64,000 nucleotides of DNA from positions 32,501 to 96,500 of the forward strand of contig NZ_VOHQ01000012.1 in NCBI RefSeq assembly GCF_009192765.1, given 5' to 3'. The DNA is from Agriterribacter humi. Lineage in GTDB: Bacteria; Bacteroidota; Bacteroidia; Chitinophagales; Chitinophagaceae. Shown piece after piece: positions 27,679 to 36,701 of the stretch (the first letter of the stretch is position 1; every line of letters begins with the position of its first letter). The position numbers and the translations under genes were made by a program. The notes beneath the pieces are model-generated. The model did no database searches, was not told where the DNA came from, and saw only the letters and a program-made list of their open reading frames with translations.

Positions 27679-27720
27679 GCAAACAGCCCCGGTAAGTGCT
27701 ACCGGGGCTGTTTGCATTTT
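27679..27720 (+). terminator. strong intrinsic terminator after atpA
   Basis: A perfect 16-bp stem (27679-27694 with 27700-27715) encloses a 5-nt loop and is followed by ATTTT. It lies 20 bp past the atpA stop and closes the operon. Most of the remaining 240 bp before the next gene is AT-rich, with nothing recognisable. Confidence 0.75.
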
Positions 27721-27960
27721 ATGTACTTCTGAACAATAACACTTTATATACTTTGATTGACCCGGCAACGTTATAGTATAGCAGAGTTAAGAGTATTCAC
27801 TTACTTGTGTTGATATATGATAATTGAGAGAAAATTTTAGTCGAAGGAAAGTGCAGATACATCGAATAGTAAAAACATAAGTGATTACACGTAGTAGCTT
27901 TGTTCCAGAAGGATCATTTTCAGGTAATCCAAACTTGTGATAGCCATAAACCCTGGCAAT

Positions 27961-30900
27961 ATGAAAATACATTTCTACACTTCTCAAAAATCCTGGTGGC
28001 AAAATAGTTTGATGGTTATCATCCTGTTAACCTGTACTAAGGGCTATACACAACCTCCTACTACATTTCCTGCTACAGGTTCATTCCCGGTAAGTGTGGG
28101 AAGACCTTGCGGAGGAGGCACTACTACATGGTCCGCACATGTATTTAAATATAATGGGCTTACTACTACTTTAAGTGATTTTGAAAATTGTATTCCTAAT
28201 CTCCAGGGACCAGGATTCAGCATTTATGGGGCCGGCATTTCATTTAACCCGGCAGACCATATGCTTTATTATTACAGATATACCGGCGGTGATACATATG
28301 TTTGGCGCTGGAAACCCGGTAGCGGGTGTCCACCAAAAACCGCTGTTTTCCAAAAATATGATAACAAAGCAATTCTTGGGTTTGCATTCGATCCTAATGG
28401 TTTGTGTTACCAGCTAATATTTACCGGGTCTTCTCCATATGGTATTGCATTGAGAACAGTTGACTTTTCTAATGGCACTTTCGGCCCTCAAAAAAATATT
28501 TCACTGCCTTCAGGAGTAACAATCACTCAACAGTCGGGCGATTTAACATTAACACCTGATGGAAAAATGCTGATGGTTTGGGACAGAAAGTATATTACGG
28601 TAAACTATCAGGATTATGCAACTCCCAACCCTTTACAGGCAACCCTGATCGCCAGTTTATCAGGCAGTCAGATCGTAGGTCTCAATTTTGCTGAGGGTAA
28701 ACTCATTGCAGCAGATGCCAATAATACATACTGGGATCTCAATATCCTTACCGGAGCTAAAACGCCTATCACACAATCACCCTGCTACCAGAGTAATGAC
28801 CTTACCGAAGTAATTTCGGGTATCGGAGTCGCCAAAAAACTTTCTTCTGCAACTCCAACAGGTACCCCGGGTCAATATAATTTAAGTTATGATATTACGG
28901 TAAAAAATTTCGGAGGATGGGATATAACCAATGTTCAGGTTGCTGAAATACTTAGAGGATCGGCCTCCGCTGGCGCACCATTTACCTTAGCCAATAGTCC
29001 CACCAATGTTGCTGTTACTTTGATTGATAATCCAGCGGGAGTAGTACTTAATAGCGCCTATAATGGTACCACAAATACCAGTTTATTGGCCGCGGGTCAG
29101 GTTTTGCCCAACTTTCCCGTAGCCAATAATTATTTCACCATACGCGTGTCTTTTCGTGTAAGCAATATTGTAATCGGTAAGGTTTATAATAATAGTGCAA
29201 GAGCAACGGGAACTGGCTATGCCGGCGTAAGCCTGGAAGATATTTCTACCAATGGAGATAATCCGGATTTAAATAATAACTCCAAACCAGATGATCCGGG
29301 GGAAAATCAACCCACTCCATTTGTTATTTTAACCACTGCTGAGATGCCTCCTTGTGAAGCTTTAAATAAAATAATATATAAACAGGAATTCGCAACAGGA
29401 TCCGGACTTGCAACAGCCATTCCCGCCGCAACAGGTTCTGCCGGAACGGCGGCGACGGACTATACAGGGGGCACCTTGCAGCCATTAGATGTAGAACAAT
29501 ATGCACTGACCGCTAACGCTAATAATGGTAATACAGCACACTGGATAAGCCTTGCTGATCATACTGGTGGAGGGAGGATGATGGTAGTGAATGCCGATGT
29601 AAAATCAAATAAGGTTTACAGTGATAAAATAAATATATCCTGTGGCAATTTGAAATATTCCTTATTCGCCTTTGTTTCCAATATCAGCAATTCTGCGTAT
29701 GGCACTTTTTGCGATGCATTTGGTGGAATAATAAAACCTAAATTAATATTTACAGTTCGTGATGCATCTAACGGCAATATCATTACCAATCTTACTACAC
29801 CTGAAATCACAAGTGGTGCATGGACACAATACGGAATGAAATTCGTAATGCCTGCCGGCATAAGCCAGATCATCATTGAAATTACCAATGCCGCTCCCGG
29901 TGGTTGCGGTAATGACCTGGCGATAGACGATATACAGTTTGGATTGTGTGATCCTACACCTACAGTGTCGGTTAACAATACCGCTGGTTGCACAAATGGT
30001 ATAACAACATTCAGTGCCGCACTGAGCGATCCAACAGTGATTTCCGGTACCCTCGAATATCAATGGCAGGTAAGCACGGATAATTCTACATGGACGGATA
30101 TTTCAGGTGCAAACAGTGTAGATTATACCATCAATCCGGTGCAGCCTTCAGATATTGGTAAATACTATCGTGTAATTGTAGCCGCTGCCGGAAGTATTAA
30201 TAATGTCAATTGCCGGTATACATCCAACAGTTTCGAGCTCACAGCTAAAACGCTGTCAACCGCACCAACAGGTATTGACGCATCACCGGCTCAAACCACC
30301 TGCCCGGGCAATGCTGTAAACCTTACAGTACAAGGTGGATTACTGGGTACCAACGCGGTATGGAGATGGTACAGGAACAGTTGTGGCGACACGCTTATCG
30401 GCACCGGAAATATGATCTCCGTACTGCCGTCTGCTACTACAACCTATTATGTAAGGGCGGAAGGCGATTGTAACATTACTTCATGCGCCCAGGTAACTAT
30501 AAATGTTATACCCTGCGTTATTTTGCCCGTTGACTTCCTTCAATTCAGCGCGGTACAACGTGCTCATGCAATTGATCTGGACTGGAGGATTATTACATCA
30601 GAGCAAATCAGTCATTTTGAAGTAGAGCGGTCGGAAAATGGAAATAATTTTAATAAAATAGGTACGGTAACCAGTTCTGTTCCGCAAAACACAGCCGTAA
30701 GATTTACCTACCAGGATGCTGACCCTGATGTTAACAGCAATATCATATATTATCGTATTAAGGTTATAAGTAAAGATGGTGTAAGTAAATACAGCAATAT
30801 TCTTACCGTAAGAATTTCTGCACAAACCAACGGGAAATTAAAGATCAGCCCTAATCCTGCCTCATCCTCCATAAATATCAGTTTCTACTCCGCATTACGC

Positions 30901-31086
30901 GGCGCAATGGAACTTCAGATACTGGACATGACAGGTAAATTAGTATTGCGCGAACAAAGGACAGTGGAATCGGGCCAAAACAGTATTACACTTAACCAGC
31001 TAAGCCGCCTGAGTGAAGGTGTATATACCATCCTTATTCATACCAGCGACAGGTGGGAAAGAGAGCGTATCGTTATCAGGCGATAA
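27961..31086 (+). CDS. large secreted modular protein with T9SS type A C-terminal sorting domain
   Basis: A 1041-residue protein with a Sec signal (ending KGYTQ). A propeller-like N-terminal region (~25-280) contains repeated FNPADHMLYYY and FAFDPNGLCYQL motifs. A DUF11-like domain (~285-440), a MAM/CBM-like beta-sandwich (~455-645), Ig-like parts (~650-860) and a linker follow. The C-terminal domain (~955-1041) is typical of T9SS cargo: KISPNPASSSINI, then LQILDMTGKLV and GVYTILIH, ending RIVIRR. Type IX cargo is exported and anchored to the surface or released. ATG 27961 is preferred over an in-frame GTG at 27937. The substrate or partner is unknown; adhesion is possible. Confidence 0.88.
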   Translation: MKIHFYTSQKSWWQNSLMVIILLTCTKGYTQPPTTFPATGSFPVSVGRPCGGGTTTWSAHVFKYNGLTTTLSDFENCIPNLQGPGFSIYGAGISFNPADHMLYYYRYTGGDTYVWRWKPGSGCPPKTAVFQKYDNKAILGFAFDPNGLCYQLIFTGSSPYGIALRTVDFSNGTFGPQKNISLPSGVTITQQSGDLTLTPDGKMLMVWDRKYITVNYQDYATPNPLQATLIASLSGSQIVGLNFAEGKLIAADANNTYWDLNILTGAKTPITQSPCYQSNDLTEVISGIGVAKKLSSATPTGTPGQYNLSYDITVKNFGGWDITNVQVAEILRGSASAGAPFTLANSPTNVAVTLIDNPAGVVLNSAYNGTTNTSLLAAGQVLPNFPVANNYFTIRVSFRVSNIVIGKVYNNSARATGTGYAGVSLEDISTNGDNPDLNNNSKPDDPGENQPTPFVILTTAEMPPCEALNKIIYKQEFATGSGLATAIPAATGSAGTAATDYTGGTLQPLDVEQYALTANANNGNTAHWISLADHTGGGRMMVVNADVKSNKVYSDKINISCGNLKYSLFAFVSNISNSAYGTFCDAFGGIIKPKLIFTVRDASNGNIITNLTTPEITSGAWTQYGMKFVMPAGISQIIIEITNAAPGGCGNDLAIDDIQFGLCDPTPTVSVNNTAGCTNGITTFSAALSDPTVISGTLEYQWQVSTDNSTWTDISGANSVDYTINPVQPSDIGKYYRVIVAAAGSINNVNCRYTSNSFELTAKTLSTAPTGIDASPAQTTCPGNAVNLTVQGGLLGTNAVWRWYRNSCGDTLIGTGNMISVLPSATTTYYVRAEGDCNITSCAQVTINVIPCVILPVDFLQFSAVQRAHAIDLDWRIITSEQISHFEVERSENGNNFNKIGTVTSSVPQNTAVRFTYQDADPDVNSNIIYYRIKVISKDGVSKYSNILTVRISAQTNGKLKISPNPASSSINISFYSALRGAMELQILDMTGKLVLREQRTVESGQNSITLNQLSRLSEGVYTILIHTSDRWERERIVIRR

Positions 31087-31104
31087 AATTATTACAACTA
31101 TATA

Positions 31105-31131
31105 TCCTCCTTTAACAGGGGGATTTTTTTT
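31105..31131 (+). terminator. intrinsic terminator after the T9SS cargo gene
   Basis: TCCTCC (31105-31110) pairs with GGGGGA (31118-31123), with one G-T wobble, and is followed by eight T (31124-31131). It sits 19 bp past the stop codon. Confidence 0.6.
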
Positions 31132-31179
31132 AAAATTTGGTTTATAATATAAACTACTTTATACAATAAATCTGCAATT

Positions 31180-31594
31180 GTGAGAATATTAATTTTTTCC
31201 GGTTTTCTTCTATTTGGTTTTCATCAACAGCGCACGGACAATCTGTAATTTCAGGAAAAATAAAGGATAACAAGGGTAAGCCTGTAGCTGGCGCCAGTAT
31301 CACTTTAAAAGATACTTATGAGGTGCCACTTAATGCAAAGCTGGTGTTTGATAAACGACTCAGGGGGATTTCGGTGTTGCGGTTTGGTAGGGAATATAAT
31401 TACAGCAATGATAAAACAGGTTATACCAAGCAACACATTACATCGCCCAGTATGAGAGCGTAACAGACAAAACAACTTTCAGAGCAGAGATATTCTATAA
31501 AAAATATAAGGGTCTTATAAAAACCGATATGATCAATCCCAACCAGCAGGTTGCAGTAAATAATAATGGCTATGGTGACGCAAAAGGCATTTAA
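31180..31594 (+). pseudogene. remnant of a TonB-dependent receptor (frameshifts and internal deletion)
   Basis: Three reading frames together spell parts of an outer-membrane receptor. First is a signal peptide (from GTG 31180: RILIFSGFLLFG), broken by a frameshift. Then, in another frame to a stop at 31463, comes a CarboxypepD_reg start (ISGKIKDNKGKPVAGASITL) joined directly to barrel-like sequence (LVFDKRLRGISVLRFGREYNY). After another shift comes TFRAEIFYKKYKGLIKTDM and NNNGYGDAKGI, ending at 31592-31594. The plug and most of the ~800-residue barrel are missing. The segments resemble CarboxypepD_reg TonB receptors. The gene is clearly non-functional. Confidence 0.75.
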
Positions 31595-31651
31595 TTTTTT
31601 TGAAACTTGACCCTGATAATCCCAGGTTATACTATTTGCAGGCAGCCGGGT

Positions 31652-31984
31652 ATGTATAAATCCATCATTGAAGAAGGTATGTTTAAAGACTTAGACCCTA
31701 TATTACATTCACAAATTAGGCTGGCAGTGATTTCACTACTGATAGGTGTGAAAGAAGCTGACTTCACATTTTTAAGAGAAAAAACAAGGGCAACGGCAGG
31801 GAACCTGAGCGTACAAATTCAAAAACTAAAAGAGGCCGGATATATTGATGTGGTTAAACAGTTCAAAGATAATTACCCCCAAACTTTATGTAAAATAACA
31901 GCAAAGGGTAAACAGGCCTTTGAAGAATATGTATCAGTGCTTCAGGATTATGTAGGCAAAAAGAAACAAAATAAATCAGTGTAA
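31652..31984 (+). CDS. winged-helix transcriptional regulator
   Basis: A 110-residue protein whose central part is a winged helix: HSQIRLAVISLLI (helix 1), FTFLREKTRATAGNLSVQIQ (helices 2-3, the latter for DNA reading) and a wing around KQFKDNYPQTLCKITAKGKQAF. It resembles the MarR/HTH_27-like single-domain regulators common in Bacteroidota. ATG 31652 is the first ATG in frame; a start at 31679 (MFKDLDPILHSQ) is equally likely and closer to the family N-terminus. It may once have controlled the decayed receptor upstream; this is speculative. Confidence 0.8.
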   Translation: MYKSIIEEGMFKDLDPILHSQIRLAVISLLIGVKEADFTFLREKTRATAGNLSVQIQKLKEAGYIDVVKQFKDNYPQTLCKITAKGKQAFEEYVSVLQDYVGKKKQNKSV

Positions 31985-32041
31985 AATGATAGTGAATCAA
32001 CCCTTTTCTCCTGTTTCTTCTTTCCTTATTATCTTCGTTAT

Positions 32042-32845
32042 ATGACCAGAAAGCAACTTTCAGAACATATCAAAACCCAATCATCTTATCTGTGTGTAGG
32101 GTTAGACACAGATATCAATAAAATCCCCAGGCATCTTTTATCACATGCCGACCCGGTTTTTGAATTTAATAAACAAATCATTGACGCTACCAAAGACTTT
32201 TGCGTGAGCTACAAAATAAACACCGCCTTTTATGAAAGCCAGGGTATCAGGGGGTGGGAAGCCATGGAAAAAACGGTAAACTATATTCCTTCCACTCATT
32301 TTACCATAGCCGACGCAAAACGGGGAGATATTGGCAATACATCATCGGAGTATGCAAAAGCGTTTTTTGAAGTTTTGAACTTTGATGCTATTACCGTTGC
32401 GCCATACATGGGTGAAGACAGCGTAAGACCTTTCCTGGAATATAAAAATAAATGGACTATCGTGTTAGGGCTTACCTCCAACCCGGGAGCGAAAGATTTT
32501 GAGCTACAGCAAACGGGCAAAGAAAGATTGTACGAAAAAGTATTGCGAACTGTAGCCGGATGGGGATCAACAGAAAACCTCATGTTTGTAATTGGCGCCA
32601 CCCAGCCCGAAGAATTCATCAATATCCGTAATATACTTCCCGATCACTTTTTTCTCGTTCCCGGCGTAGGTTTCCAGGGGGGCAGCCTGAAAGAAATTTC
32701 TGAAAAAGCGATGAATAAAGATTGTGGCATTCTGATAAATGTTTCCCGGGCAATTATTTTTGCCAGTGAAAAAGAAGATTTCGCATTAGAGGCAAAAGCA
32801 ATCGCAGCACAATATCAACAGGAGATGAGCGGGTATATAAAGTAA
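32042..32845 (+). CDS. pyrF: orotidine-5'-phosphate decarboxylase (type 2)
   Basis: This 267-residue enzyme converts OMP to UMP in pyrimidine synthesis. The catalytic Lys/Asp array is in IADAKRGDIGNT (D91, K93, D96), and phosphate-binding motifs include VPGVGFQGG near the C-terminus and GLTSNPG mid-protein. Its length fits the longer type 2 form. TATCTTCG (32030-32037), one base from TAnnTTTG, lies 4 bp before the ATG, so the message would be almost leaderless. Confidence 0.95.
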   Translation: MTRKQLSEHIKTQSSYLCVGLDTDINKIPRHLLSHADPVFEFNKQIIDATKDFCVSYKINTAFYESQGIRGWEAMEKTVNYIPSTHFTIADAKRGDIGNTSSEYAKAFFEVLNFDAITVAPYMGEDSVRPFLEYKNKWTIVLGLTSNPGAKDFELQQTGKERLYEKVLRTVAGWGSTENLMFVIGATQPEEFINIRNILPDHFFLVPGVGFQGGSLKEISEKAMNKDCGILINVSRAIIFASEKEDFALEAKAIAAQYQQEMSGYIK

Positions 32846-32848
32846 AAA

Positions 32849-32871
32849 AGCGCAACCATCTTAGCTGCGCT
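32849..32871. terminator. short hairpin between convergent pyrF and the H1-like gene
   Basis: AGCGCA (32849-32854) pairs with TGCGCT (32866-32871) over an 11-nt loop, with A/T-rich flanks on both sides. It may serve both convergent genes. Confidence 0.4.
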
Positions 32872-32908
32872 ATATAGATATATTTTTATTTTTTACCCGT
32901 GAGAATAT

Positions 32909-33301
32909 TTATAAGCTGAATAATCCCCCATTATCTTCGGAAGGAGATGAAGGAAGTTCTGCAGGAGGCGGAGTTGCAGGTTCTGTAACCGGAGCAACTA
33001 CTGGTTTTTTAGCCGGAGTTTTCTTTTTAGGCGCTGCTTTTTTTACCGCTTTCTTAACGGGCGCCTTTTTAGCAGGTGCTTTCTTTTTAGGCGCTGCTTT
33101 TTTAGCAGGCGCTTTCTTTTTGGGGGCCGCTTTTTTTACAGCCTTTTTAGCAGGTGCTTTCTTTTTAGGGGCAGCTTTTTTAGCTGCTTTTTTTGCAGGC
33201 GCTTTCTTTTTAGGAGCCGCTTTTTTTATTGCTTTCTTAGCAGGGGCCTTTTTTTTAGGTGCAGCTTTCTTTGAAGCACTTTTTTTCTTTGCTTTAGCCA
33301 T
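32909..33301 (-). CDS. histone H1-like lysine/alanine/proline-rich DNA-binding protein
   Basis: A 130-residue basic protein. After MAKAKKKSAS come six near-perfect copies of the unit AAPKKK[A/T]PAKK (residues ~13-100), then a short Pro/Ser/acidic tail (EDNGGLFSL). It resembles bacterial H1/Hc1-like and AlgP-like tails that coat DNA nonspecifically. The repeats are coded by near-identical DNA, so copy number may vary between strains. There is no folded domain. It is convergent with pyrF. Confidence 0.8.
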   Translation of the reverse strand: MAKAKKKSASKKAAPKKKAPAKKAIKKAAPKKKAPAKKAAKKAAPKKKAPAKKAVKKAAPKKKAPAKKAAPKKKAPAKKAPVKKAVKKAAPKKKTPAKKPVVAPVTEPATPPPAELPSSPSEDNGGLFSL

Positions 33302-33476
33302 GATTGTTGGAATTTATTGTGTTTGAAGAAGTGATTTATTGATGCAGAAAATTAGGCAATAATATTTATAATACTAAAAAACATGCTTATTTTTTTTGTA
33401 ATCACATACAAAATCATGTGGTATTTAATAACCAGCTATCCGCTCTGCGCTTTCCCAACCCGGTGGAGCGCTTAGG

Positions 33477-33787
33477 TTATACACTGCATCCGGACAACAA
33501 TATTGAACAATCACCTTCTTCAATAAAAATGCCGGCAATACCCTGCAAAAGATGTTCCTTCAAATACATAGGCACGATAATAATTCTTTTATAACTTACA
33601 GCCGGGGCTCCAAAATAGCCCAATGCCAGTTCAATGGGGTGATTTACATTGTATATGTTACCTTCAGGAGAAGCGGGCAATGGATCGAAAATGCTTCCCG
33701 TTCTGGTGGTTTGCTCATCAGCGTCTACGCTCAAAGAATCAATAACCGGAACAGGTAAAATGGTTTCAGATTTTGACTGAAATACAG
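33477..33787 (-). pseudogene. remnant of a DUF4249 outer-membrane-associated lipoprotein
   Basis: The open segment reads GTVFQSKSETILPVPVID, then GSIFDPLPASPEGNIYNV and LALGYFGAPAVSYKRI. This matches the pattern of the C-terminal part of DUF4249 proteins, which usually accompany a CarboxypepD_reg TonB receptor. An in-frame stop lies just upstream of the first residues, and the signal peptide and N-terminal domain are absent. After GYFGAPAV the end diverges from the expected cysteine-rich tail, and a frameshift restores CCPDAVYNLSAPPGW in another frame. The remnant sits 1.9 kb from the decayed TonB receptor remnant. Confidence 0.65.
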
Positions 33788-33872
33788 TTCCGCCAGGCAG
33801 TTATATTGTCAGGTGATATGTATATCAGGTGTGACAGCTAAAGATATCCAAATATGTTTACAGAGGAGTAGT

Positions 33873-33938
33873 AAAAAAACACAGAAGCGTGGAGACACGG
33901 TATATAATATATAATGGCCGTGTCCGGGGGCTTCTGTG
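33873..33938 (-). terminator. intrinsic terminator of the peroxiredoxin gene
   Basis: The outer stem CACAGAAGC/GCTTCTGTG (33880-33888, 33930-33938) and inner stem GACACGG/CCGTGTC (33894-33900, 33918-33924) enclose an AT-rich loop. On the minus strand seven T follow (33879-33873). It lies 39 bp past the stop. Confidence 0.7.
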
Positions 33939-33977
33939 ATTCAAAAAATATGACTTTAGTAAGTCTTACACCCCGGA

Positions 33978-34613
33978 TTACAGATTAGGCTGAGGAGTAT
34001 AACGCAAATAAGGTTTCACAATTTTTACGCCTTTAGGGAATTTCTTTTCCGCATCTTCATTAGAAATAGCGGGAGAAATGATCACATCTTCGGTTGGCTT
34101 CCAGTCTGCCGGAGTTGATACACTATAGTTACTGGTCAATTGCAGCGAATCAATAACGCGCAATACTTCATGAAAATTCCGTCCGGTTGATGCAGGATAG
34201 GTGATCGTAAGCTTCACTTTTTTATCCGGTCCTATTACAAATAAAGAACGTACAGTAAAGTTTTCAGATGCATTGGGATGAATCATTCCATAAGCGGTAG
34301 CTACTTTCTTTTCAGGATCTGCAATAAGCGGGAATTTAACATCGGTATTTTGTGTTTCATTGATGTCTTTCACCCATCCAATATGCTTATCCAGCGGATC
34401 AACACTTACAGCCAGTACTTTTACATTGCGCTTTGCAAATTCTTCCTGCAACAAAGCTGTTTTGCCCAGTTCGGTAGTGCATACGGGGGTAAAATCAGCA
34501 GGATGAGAAAACAAAACTCCCCAGCTATCGCCAAGAAATTCGTAAAAATCAATTTTGCCCACAGTTGTTTCAGCGGTAAAATTTGGTGCAATATCACCTA
34601 AACGCAAACTCAT
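33978..34613 (-). CDS. 1-Cys peroxiredoxin (Prx6/AhpC-TSA family)
   Basis: A 211-residue thioredoxin-fold peroxidase. The peroxidatic Cys45 lies in HPADFTPVCTTELG. The downstream Arg-containing VRSLFVIGPDKKVKL and the C-terminal 1-cysPrx_C region with WKPTEDVIISP place it with Prx6, not with the two-Cys enzymes. It reduces hydrogen peroxide and organic peroxides in the cytoplasm. A -7 box (34653-34646) lies 33 bp upstream on the same strand. Confidence 0.93.
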   Translation of the reverse strand: MSLRLGDIAPNFTAETTVGKIDFYEFLGDSWGVLFSHPADFTPVCTTELGKTALLQEEFAKRNVKVLAVSVDPLDKHIGWVKDINETQNTDVKFPLIADPEKKVATAYGMIHPNASENFTVRSLFVIGPDKKVKLTITYPASTGRNFHEVLRVIDSLQLTSNYSVSTPADWKPTEDVIISPAISNEDAEKKFPKGVKIVKPYLRYTPQPNL

Positions 34614-34645
34614 AATAGATCATTTAAAGGTTATAAAAAGGATTA

Positions 34646-34653
34646 CAAATATA
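34646..34653 (-). promoter_or_regulatory. candidate promoter -7 box of the peroxiredoxin gene
   Basis: On the minus strand TATATTTG matches TAnnTTTG, about 33 bp before the ATG at 34613. No -33 box is evident. Confidence 0.4.
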
Positions 34654-34696
34654 TTGTTTTCCTACCAGCTTAGTAGACTATGGGGTTAAAAAAATA

Positions 34697-35842
34697 TTAA
34701 ATTGTACGTGCCCGGGATATGGCATTCTTCCCAAACCTGCCTTTAACAGCATCTATAGCCTTATACAAACCTGTTTTCTTTTCAGTGTTTTCAAAAAGAT
34801 TGGTTTGCCTGGCTTCGCCGGTTAGCTCACTCAACCGCACACCCAGTAAACGTACAGGCTGCCCTTTCCGGTAAAGTTTATAAAAAAGATCTTTGGCTGC
34901 CGGAATAAGTTCGTCATCATAACAAGTATACGAAATAGCCATCTGGCGTGATGTGGTCTCAAAATCAGGGTACCTGATCTTTACGGCAATACAACCCGCC
35001 ATTTTATCATCCTGCCGCAATTCATAGGATACACGCTCTGTCATCCGCACCAGTTCACTCATAATAAAATCCATATCGGTACTGCTTGTTTCAAAAGTAC
35101 TTTCAGTAGAAACAGACTTGGCTTCATGATAAGGAATCACTTCTCCATGGTGAATACCGTGCGCTTTGTTCCAGAGTTCCAACCCATAATTGCCTAAAAA
35201 GAATTCCATGTCGGCCGGTTTCCTGGAAGCAACATCACCAATAGTTTGTATCCCCATGGTCAGCAAATGCTGGTAAGTTTGCGTGCCTATACCGGGTATG
35301 GTGTTTACCGGTAAAGGAGATAAAAACTCCTTTCCCATATCCGGCCCCACCTGCATGTAACCGTTAGGCTTGGCCTCGTTGGTGGCAATTTTGGCAATCA
35401 TTTTATTGGCTGCCAGTGCAAAGGAAATAGGCAACCCTGTTTTATCAATAATTTCCTGCCTCAAATCAATGGTCCATTGCCAGGGATTAAAATACTTATC
35501 CATGCCGGTAAGATCAAGATAAAATTCATCAATAGACGCTTTTTCAAACAAGGGAGCTTTTGCCGCAATAATTTCTGTAACCCACCTGGAATATCTGCTG
35601 TATTCACCCCTGGTTCCTTTTATCACTGTGGCCTGGGGACATAACCGCATAGCTGTAGCCATTGGCATTGCAGAATGGATACCATATTTACGGGCTTCAT
35701 AGCTGCAGGCAGCTACTACTCCCCTTTCTTTGCTTCCTCCCACGATCAATGGCTTTCCTTTCAGAGAAGGATCGTTGATACATTCCACAGACACAAAAAA
35801 TGCATCCAGATCAAAATGTGCTATAGTGCGTATTTGAGACAT
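34697..35842 (-). CDS. dinB: DNA polymerase IV (Y family)
   Basis: A 381-residue translesion polymerase. The palm metal site is AHFDLDAFFVSVE (Asp11), and the catalytic SIDE motif is KASIDEFYLDLTG (Asp105/Glu106). The helix-hairpin-helix IPGIGTQTYQHLLTMGI and a little-finger domain follow. QTNLFEN near residue 346 fits a beta-clamp binding motif. It is 18 bp downstream of rsmE and probably co-transcribed. No LexA-like site was identified. Confidence 0.95.
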   Translation of the reverse strand: MSQIRTIAHFDLDAFFVSVECINDPSLKGKPLIVGGSKERGVVAACSYEARKYGIHSAMPMATAMRLCPQATVIKGTRGEYSRYSRWVTEIIAAKAPLFEKASIDEFYLDLTGMDKYFNPWQWTIDLRQEIIDKTGLPISFALAANKMIAKIATNEAKPNGYMQVGPDMGKEFLSPLPVNTIPGIGTQTYQHLLTMGIQTIGDVASRKPADMEFFLGNYGLELWNKAHGIHHGEVIPYHEAKSVSTESTFETSSTDMDFIMSELVRMTERVSYELRQDDKMAGCIAVKIRYPDFETTSRQMAISYTCYDDELIPAAKDLFYKLYRKGQPVRLLGVRLSELTGEARQTNLFENTEKKTGLYKAIDAVKGRFGKNAISRARTI

Positions 35843-35860
35843 TTCAGGGATATATGCAAT

Positions 35861-36562
35861 TTACTGAATTCGCAACAATATAGCTGCTGCTATACCAGCA
35901 GTTTCCGTTCTCAGGCGGGTATTACCAAGGCTCACAGGTTTAAACTGATGATGCAATGCCATATCAATTTCTGCAGGGCTAAAATCGCCTTCAGGACCTA
36001 TACAGATGATCTTATCCCTGGCAAGCGCTGATCCGGTAAGTATATGTTTCTCTGTATCCAGGCAATGGGCAATATATTTATTACCACTACCAGCCTTGCT
36101 AATCCATTCTTTAAAGTGCACAGGTTCTGTCAATTCGGGCAACCAGCTCTGCTGGCTTTGTAACATGGCACTAACCACAATACTTTTCATTCTTTCATAA
36201 CGAAAATGGCTCCTTTCTGTTCTTTCGCAGATCAGGGGAACAACCGAATTAATACCCGTTTCCGTGGCTTTTTCAAGAAACCATTCAAACCGAGATGCGT
36301 TTTTAAGCAACGAGATTGCTATTGTAATCCGAGGTTGCTGCGCCGGAACATCTGCTTCGTTTTCAATATACACAGTGCATCCATTTTTATGTTGCTCCTC
36401 TATAACGCCTATACATTTTTGGCCCTTCCCATTCGTAACACAAAGCCTTTCACCAGTCTTCATACGCAATACCTGGTTCACATGCCTGGCAGTGGCATCA
36501 TCCAACTCAACTACAGCACCGGCAGAAGATGTATATTCAGTATAAAAAAAAGGAAGCGGCAT
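35861..36562 (-). CDS. rsmE: 16S rRNA (uracil1498-N3)-methyltransferase
   Basis: A 233-residue SPOUT methyltransferase. An N-terminal PUA-like domain is followed by the trefoil knot with the AdoMet-binding motifs ICIGPEGDFSPAEI and VSLGNTRLRTETAG near the C-terminus. It methylates U1498 of 16S rRNA. It is the first gene of a probable rsmE-dinB unit. Confidence 0.95.
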   Translation of the reverse strand: MPLPFFYTEYTSSAGAVVELDDATARHVNQVLRMKTGERLCVTNGKGQKCIGVIEEQHKNGCTVYIENEADVPAQQPRITIAISLLKNASRFEWFLEKATETGINSVVPLICERTERSHFRYERMKSIVVSAMLQSQQSWLPELTEPVHFKEWISKAGSGNKYIAHCLDTEKHILTGSALARDKIICIGPEGDFSPAEIDMALHHQFKPVSLGNTRLRTETAGIAAAILLRIQ

Positions 36563-36701
36563 AACGCATATATTTCATGCAAATAAAACAAAGATTACGC
36601 TTCCGCTCATAAAAAAAGCTTCCCATAACGGAAAGCCTATTGAAGGATTCATCATCCAACCTCAAATATGTAAATATGCATATACTATTTTGCCACGTTA
36701 A

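Noticed and set aside
32997-33290. short regularly spaced repeats that could suggest a CRISPR array
   Set aside because: They are in-frame coding repeats of the H1-like protein, with no unique spacers and no cas genes nearby.
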